A stretch of DNA of 9,879 bases from JBDSLU01 sp031407765 (lineage in GTDB: Bacteria > Acidobacteriota > Vicinamibacteria > Vicinamibacterales > Vicinamibacteraceae), in contig JANOIR010000493.1 of NCBI GenBank assembly GCA_031407765.1, positions 1 through 9,879 of the forward strand, read 5' to 3'. Made by a program: the position numbers and the translations under genes. Below the pieces are notes generated by a model. It saw only the letters and a program-made list of their open reading frames with translations. It was not told the DNA's origin and ran no database searches. Positions 6,991 through 9,879 of the stretch are shown piece by piece (position 1 is the stretch's first letter; each line of letters opens with the position of its first letter).

Positions 6991-7207
6991 GCGACCCTAT
7001 AGGGCAACCGCTGTGCCCCTGCCGTGTGCGCTTTTGCTTGGCGTTTGTACAGGGATTCCGACGATCGGTGTGACGTGCGAGCACACTCGTGCACACGTGA
7101 GCACTGACAAGATGTGTCAGGCGATCTCGAAATCGAGGGCAGCTGAACGGGTCGCGCGCGTCTCGACCGAGGCCTCAGCCTCAGCTTTGCAATCGAACGA
7201 GCATCGC
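6991..7207. other. Palindrome-rich intergenic spacer upstream of the repeat-protein gene
   Basis: No gene is supported here. The spacer holds CCCTATAGGG (6995-7004), a perfect 10-bp palindrome overlapping the ribosome-binding region of the downstream GTG. It also holds a GCAC/GTGC-dense stretch (about 7077-7104), CTGACA-N5-TGTCAG (7103-7119) and CTCGA-AA-TCGAG (7126-7137). It probably carries the control region for the long secreted protein, but I could not place a convincing -35/-10 pair. Confidence 0.45.
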
Positions 7208-8284
7208 CTATGAGAAAACGCGTGCAGCGTCGCGCACGAGCGCCTCGAACAGCGCCGGCGCGCTCGTGTGCGTGATGAGCGGCGCCGCCTGACCGCTCCA
7301 GAACGGTACGAGGTCGTCCCGCCCATGCGCGAGCGCGGCCTGCTTCAGCGCGGCAATCAGGTGCCCCTGAAATGGGTAGGGCAATCGCGCCAGCGTGGGC
7401 GACTCGACCGCCTCGGCGAGTACGTTGCGCATGCCGCGGCCGAGTCGACCGGTGAAGCCGCGCGTCAGCAGCGTGCCGGCTCCGTGTGCGGAACGGCGCA
7501 GCGCGGCGCGATGCGCAGGATGCGCGTTGGACTCGTCGCAGGCGAGGAACGCCGATCCGATCTGCGCGGCGTGCGCACCGAGGGCGAGGACAGCGGCGAC
7601 GCCGCGGCCGTCGGCGATGCCGCCAGCGGCGATGATCGGCACGCGCACCGCATCGGCGACCTGCGGCACGAGCGCGAGCGTCCCCATCAGCGACGCCTCC
7701 GCGGATCGGAGGAAGGACGGCCGATGTCCGCCGGCTTCGGCGCCGGTCGCGACGATCGCATCGACGCCCGCGGCCTCGAGGGCGCGCGCTTCATCGACGG
7801 TCGTGGCCGCACCGACGGTCCGGATGCCCGCCGATCGGCAGCGGTCGAGGATCGCCGGCGCCGGTACGCCGAAGATGAAACTAAAGATGGGAGGCCGCGC
7901 GTCGATGAGCGCGTCCACCTGCGCTTCGAAGGCCGGACCCGCGCTGGGCGGAAAGGCCGGCGGCTCGATCCCGAGCTCGGTGAACAGCGGATCGAGAGCG
8001 GCGACGGCCGCGTCGTAGTCGGCGCGCGAAATGTCTTCGGCGCGCGCGTCCGCCGTCGAGACCCAGAGATTGACGGCGAAGGGTGCGCCCGTCTGCTCGC
8101 GGATCTCGGCCACGACGCCGCGGATGCGATCCGGCAACATCCCCTGCGCGCCGAACGATCCGAGGCCGCCGGCGTTGGAGACCGTCGCCGCCAGGCGTGG
8201 AGACGACATGCCGCCCCCGAACGGCCCCTGCACGATCGGGTAACGGAGGCTGAGGCGCGCGGTGAGGGGGGTGTCGTTCCACAT
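7208..8284 (-). CDS. Nitronate monooxygenase family flavoprotein (class I-like)
   Basis: This 358-residue, probably cytoplasmic, FMN-dependent TIM-barrel enzyme belongs to the NMO / 2-nitropropane dioxygenase family, which oxidises alkyl nitronates to carbonyl compounds and nitrite. Supporting motifs in order are YPIVQGPFGGGMSSPRLAA (15-33, the N-terminal P-x-GG flavin segment) and VSNAGGLGSFGAQG (35-48). GAEAGGHR (181-188) carries the conserved histidine H187. PIIAAGGIADGRG (216-228) and QIGSAFLACDES (241-252) bind flavin phosphate in relatives, and YPFQ and FWSGQAAPL close the fold. There is no signal peptide. The ATG is preceded by GGAGA (8293-8297) at eight bases. The true substrate may differ, because many family members are of unknown specificity. 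It is divergent from the tRNA-Ser gene, with 149 bp between them. Confidence 0.93.
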   Translation of the reverse strand: MWNDTPLTARLSLRYPIVQGPFGGGMSSPRLAATVSNAGGLGSFGAQGMLPDRIRGVVAEIREQTGAPFAVNLWVSTADARAEDISRADYDAAVAALDPLFTELGIEPPAFPPSAGPAFEAQVDALIDARPPIFSFIFGVPAPAILDRCRSAGIRTVGAATTVDEARALEAAGVDAIVATGAEAGGHRPSFLRSAEASLMGTLALVPQVADAVRVPIIAAGGIADGRGVAAVLALGAHAAQIGSAFLACDESNAHPAHRAALRRSAHGAGTLLTRGFTGRLGRGMRNVLAEAVESPTLARLPYPFQGHLIAALKQAALAHGRDDLVPFWSGQAAPLITHTSAPALFEALVRDAARVFS

Positions 8285-8395
8285 TGGTGCGGTCTCCGAA
8301 GACGGCGCGATTCTCGGCCGCCTGCCGGCTGGCCAGGCCAGTGCAGCCCCTGGCAGTAGACGACGATCGACGCGTCCTTGGCCAGGGACGAGTGG

Positions 8396-8423
8396 CTGAC
8401 GGGCGGGGCGGCGGTGAGATACT
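8396..8423 (+). promoter_or_regulatory. Candidate promoter of tRNA-Ser
   Basis: CTGACG (8396-8401) and GATACT (8418-8423) are 16 bp apart, each matching the sigma-70 consensus at four of six positions. A TG one base upstream adds an extended -10 element. Transcription would start about four bases before the mature tRNA. Confidence 0.45.
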
Positions 8424-8433
8424 GATCAGGCGC

Positions 8434-8523
8434 GGAGGGATGGCCGAGCGGTTGAAGGCAGCGGTCTTGAAAACCGCCGTACGGGAAACCGTACCGTGGG
8501 TTCGAATCCCACTCCCTCCGCCA
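8434..8523 (+). tRNA. tRNA-Ser (anticodon UGA)
   Basis: The cloverleaf can be drawn completely. The acceptor GGAGGGA (8434-8440) pairs with TCCCTCC (8513-8519), followed by discriminator G and an encoded CCA (8521-8523). The anticodon stem GCGGT/ACCGC holds the loop CTTGAAA, giving anticodon UGA. The long variable arm GTACGG-GAAA-CCGTAC is the class II hallmark of serine tRNAs, and the T arm is GTGGG-TTCGAAT-CCCAC. It would read UCA and related serine codons. The right-edge gene serS encodes the enzyme that would charge it. Confidence 0.97.
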
Positions 8524-8541
8524 CCGCACATCGTGCGGTGG
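8521..8541 (+). terminator. Hairpin overlapping the tRNA CCA end
   Basis: CCACCGCAC (8521-8529) pairs perfectly with GTGCGGTGG (8533-8541) around an ATC loop, beginning with the encoded CCA. No T-run follows, so it may terminate weakly or guide 3'-end processing. Confidence 0.45.
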
Positions 8542-8592
8542 CTGGAGGGAGGGGGATTCTAGGCCGTCGCCCGGCTCTCGCCGTGCTCGGCG

Positions 8593-8611
8593 CGAATCCC
8601 ACTCCCCTGCC
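8593..8611 (+). repeat. Partial repeat of the tRNA-Ser 3' end
   Basis: CGAATCCCACTCCC at 8593-8606 is identical to tRNA positions 8503-8516. The match resumes as TGCCA against CGCCA, so it runs from the T loop to CCA with a small deletion. The copies are exactly 90 bp apart. This is either a degraded second tRNA-Ser or an attachment-site-like remnant. Confidence 0.6.
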
Positions 8612-8734
8612 AAGACCCCGACAGTCTGCAGGAGGTGAGTCGCCATTGGGCCGGTGGCTTCGCCGCTCGGCCCTCGGCTCCCCCGCACGAGCAAAGCGCT
8701 GTCGGCGGCACAGGGGCGGGAGCGAAGCGCCGGA

Positions 8735-8753
8735 GTCCTCGACAGGCGAGGAC
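8735..8753 (-). terminator. Hairpin after the SRPBCC gene
   Basis: GTCCTCG pairs with CGAGGAC around a five-base loop, 19 bases past the SRPBCC stop on the minus strand. There is no T-run, so its role as the end of the arsR-SRPBCC transcript is tentative. Confidence 0.4.
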
Positions 8754-8772
8754 CCCGGAGTCGCCGAGCCAG

Positions 8773-9291
8773 CTACGAGGCGCTGCCCTCGGGCGCCGAG
8801 ACCGACGACCGCCCCGTTTCCAGGAGCTGCTTGAGATCCTGGAGCACGAACGGCCAGCCGCCGCCCGCTTCCTTCAACTCGCCCGAGACCATGCTGCGGG
8901 TCTTCGGCGCCTGGCTCAACTCGTGGGTGACGGTGAGCGTGCACGCGCCGTCCGCACCCGCTACGATTTCCCACGTCAGCTGCTTGGCGCCTTCGGCGAG
9001 GGCCTCCGGATCCCACATTGGCCGCCAGGTCTGCACCAGCTTCCGCGGCGGATCCGATTCGATCACCTCGCCGTCGATGATCGTGTCCGGCCCGCCGTAG
9101 GCCTTCATCGCATCGCTGGCCTGCGTGTGAAGACGGCCACCCGGACGCAAGTCATAGAAGGTCGGACAACCGTAGCCGTAGCGCCGGTTCCATTCCGGGC
9201 TGGTGATGGCGTCCCAAATCGCCTGCGGTGTCGCCTTGATCGACACCTGGAACACCTGCGTCTCTTCGCGTTTCGGAGCCGTCGTCGTCAT
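8773..9291 (-). CDS. SRPBCC (AHSA1-like) domain protein
   Basis: This 172-residue protein belongs to the START/Bet v1-like SRPBCC superfamily, AHSA1 (Aha1 C-terminal-like) branch. These are small cytoplasmic proteins with a deep hydrophobic ligand pocket. The visible marks are the N-terminal strand and helix (VFQVSIKATPQAIWDAITSP, starting at residue 13), RRYGYG, YDLRPGGRL, DGEVIESDPPRKLVQTWRP, and the C-terminal helix GGGWPFVLQDLKQLLETG. The ATG at 9291 was chosen because it overlaps the arsR stop as ATGA and has GGAGAA (9298-9303) six bases upstream. A longer frame to 9426 only reads through arsR. The overlap implies translational coupling. The ligand is unknown; pairing with an ArsR-type gene is a common arrangement for this family. 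Confidence 0.92.
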   Translation of the reverse strand: MTTTAPKREETQVFQVSIKATPQAIWDAITSPEWNRRYGYGCPTFYDLRPGGRLHTQASDAMKAYGGPDTIIDGEVIESDPPRKLVQTWRPMWDPEALAEGAKQLTWEIVAGADGACTLTVTHELSQAPKTRSMVSGELKEAGGGWPFVLQDLKQLLETGRSSVSAPEGSAS

Positions 9292-9608
9292 GCGTGCTTC
9301 TCCAGTTCGGCCTTCAGGCCGGCGAGCGCCGAGACGCGGCGCTCGGTGTATTTGTCGATCCAGCGATCGTGAATCAGCCGGATCGGCACCGGGTTCAGGT
9401 AGTGCAGCTTCTCGCGGCCCTGCCACCGGATCACGACGAGCCCCGCGGCTTCGAGCACCCGCAGGTGCTTCATCACCCCGAAGCGGGTCATCTCCAGCTC
9501 CGACTCCAGCTCGGTCAGCGTGCGGCCGTCCCGCGTATACAGCCGATCGAGCAGGTGCCGGCGTGTCGGATCGGCGAGCGCACGAAACACGAGATCGTCG
9601 TCCGACAC
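9288..9608 (-). CDS. ArsR-type winged-helix transcriptional regulator
   Basis: This is a 106-residue DNA-binding repressor, the normal size for the ArsR family. The opening ALADPTRRHLLDRL is typical of this branch. The helix-turn-helix spans TLTELESELEMTRFGVMKHLRVLEAAGLV, and the wing is IRWQGREKLHYLNP. There are no cysteine metal-site motifs, so a non-metal signal is more likely. I prefer the GTG at 9608. An open frame to a TTG at 9644 exists, but those codons coincide with the -35 box and operator, and the -10 box points to transcription starting at or next to this GTG, which would make the mRNA leaderless. It overlaps the SRPBCC gene by four bases and probably represses both genes. Confidence 0.9.
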   Translation of the reverse strand: MSDDDLVFRALADPTRRHLLDRLYTRDGRTLTELESELEMTRFGVMKHLRVLEAAGLVVIRWQGREKLHYLNPVPIRLIHDRWIDKYTERRVSALAGLKAELEKHA

Positions 9609-9614
9609 CGGCAG

Positions 9615-9644
9615 AGCATATGTGACCAAATGGTCACATGTCAA
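9615..9644 (-). promoter_or_regulatory. arsR-SRPBCC operon promoter
   Basis: On the minus strand TTGACA (9644-9639), a perfect -35 box, is followed after 18 bp by TATGCT (9620-9615), a -10 box with four of six consensus matches. Six bases further on is the GTG at 9608, so no room remains for an untranslated leader. Confidence 0.65.
9620..9639. promoter_or_regulatory. Perfect 20-bp palindromic operator
   Basis: ATGTGACCA-AA-TGGTCACAT has nine-base arms without mismatch and fills the spacer between the -35 and -10 boxes of the arsR promoter. This position is ideal for blocking RNA polymerase, which suggests autorepression by ArsR. It resembles a CRP box (TGTGA/TCACA), but with eight rather than six bases between the half-sites. 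Confidence 0.75.
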
Positions 9645-9690
9645 GAACGGGCTCCGGTCGCCCGTCTGACCAATCGATCGATGCGGGGAT

Positions 9691-9707
9691 CCGGGCGCCG
9701 CGCCCGG
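9691..9707 (-). terminator. GC hairpin downstream of serS
   Basis: CCGGGC and GCCCGG flank a five-base loop (GCCGC), and the arms could pair up to eight bases with a one-base centre. It is the second hairpin after the serS stop. There is no T-run, so termination is tentative. Confidence 0.4.
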
Positions 9708-9715
9708 GACCTATG

Positions 9716-9736
9716 CCACGTTCCACTGGGACGTGG
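9716..9736 (-). terminator. Hairpin directly after the serS stop
   Basis: CCACGT and ACGTGG pair around a nine-base loop that can itself form two more G-C pairs. It starts eight bases past the serS stop codon on the minus strand. No U-tract follows. Confidence 0.4.
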
Positions 9737-9744
9737 ACAAGAGA

Positions 9745-9879
9745 CTAGCGCTTCGGCGTCGGGGCGGGCGGAGCGATGCGAGCGAGGCCGCCCATGTAGG
9801 GACGCAGCACCTCGGGGACGACGACCGACCCGTCGGCCTGCTGGTAGTTCTCGAGCACCGCGATCAGCGTGCGGCCGAC
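9745..9879 (-). CDS. serS: Seryl-tRNA synthetase, C-terminal end (right-edge partial)
   Basis: The minus-strand frame from the right edge to a TAG at 9745-9747 gives 44 residues. They include GRTLIAVLENYQQADGSVV followed by VPEVLRPYMGG. This is the class II motif 3 region of seryl-tRNA synthetase: the GRT arginine that contacts ATP, then the ENYQ and P-x-LRPYMGG ending seen in most bacterial SerRS. The enzyme attaches serine to tRNA-Ser in the cytoplasm. The tail LARIAPPAPTPKR is a slight Pro-rich extension beyond the usual end. Start, tRNA-binding arm and motifs 1 and 2 lie outside the window. A cognate tRNA-Ser gene lies about 1.2 kb away on the other strand. Confidence 0.93.
   Translation of the reverse strand, partial: VGRTLIAVLENYQQADGSVVVPEVLRPYMGGLARIAPPAPTPKR

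Larger units (their letters stand above)
8524..8772. other. Gene-free spacer between tRNA-Ser and the SRPBCC gene
   Basis: No convincing coding sequence is present. The spacer holds the post-tRNA hairpin, a second GGAGGGA (8544-8550, same as the tRNA acceptor 5' strand), a repeat of the tRNA 3' end (8593-8611), an isolated AGGAGGTGA (8630-8638) and a hairpin behind the SRPBCC stop (8735-8753). Confidence 0.5.

Noticed and set aside
7268..8359. Open frame of 363 codons on the + strand over the flavoprotein gene
   Set aside because: It is antisense to a well-supported NMO-family gene, and is Arg/Asp/Gly-biased.
9292..9426. N-terminal extension of the SRPBCC protein to 9426
   Set aside because: The 45 extra residues lie in another frame of arsR and look random. 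The ATGA overlap at 9288-9291 with GGAGAA upstream is the natural start.
9620..9639. CRP/Vfr-type binding site
   Set aside because: The half-sites TGTGA and TCACA are present, but with eight instead of six intervening bases. The position inside the arsR promoter fits the local repressor better.

Overview
This is a GC-rich bacterial window with a compact, mostly minus-strand layout and no phage or transposase genes. The combination of features points to Acidobacteriota, possibly Vicinamibacteria: Gram-negative-style signal peptides, a long FN3 plus IPT/TIG repeat protein ending in FAEG-type repeats, small glycine-rich exported proteins in tandem, an ArsR/SRPBCC pair and GC-rich gene-end hairpins. 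That placement is an inference from gene style and was not tested by a search.

Layout. A partial unknown gene (2-304, +) runs in from the left edge and converges on leuC (364-1785, -). Just upstream of leuC, with a 24-bp gap, is an exported NodB-like polysaccharide deacetylase (1810-2769, -). A 187-bp gap with two perfect GC hairpins separates it from two tandem paralogous small exported proteins (2957-3376 and 3441-3851, -). Next is a 1002-residue secreted repeat protein (3982-6990, -) with strong terminator-like hairpins behind it. A 217-bp palindrome-rich spacer leads to a class I nitronate monooxygenase-like flavoprotein (7208-8284, -).

A tRNA-Ser(UGA) gene with encoded CCA lies at 8434-8523 (+). 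It is followed by a hairpin and, 90 bp on, by a partial repeat of its own 3' end. Then come an SRPBCC/AHSA1 protein (8773-9291, -) and its ArsR-type regulator (9288-9608, -), which overlap by four bases and read from one promoter. A perfect 20-bp palindrome fills that promoter's -35/-10 spacer, and transcription is predicted to begin at or next to the GTG start. The right edge holds the last 44 codons of serS (9745-9879, -), about 1.2 kb from the tRNA that SerRS would charge.

How the genes work together. The clearest functional unit is the self-regulated arsR-SRPBCC operon. The deacetylase, the glycine-rich pair and the FN3/IPT protein are all exported and probably act at the cell envelope, but nothing shows that they share a pathway. 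leuC is a housekeeping leucine gene here without an adjacent leuD. I did not find a defence system, CRISPR array or clearly new multi-gene system. The best leads are the arsR control region, the tRNA-end repeat, the glycine-rich paralogs and the recently duplicated IPT repeats.
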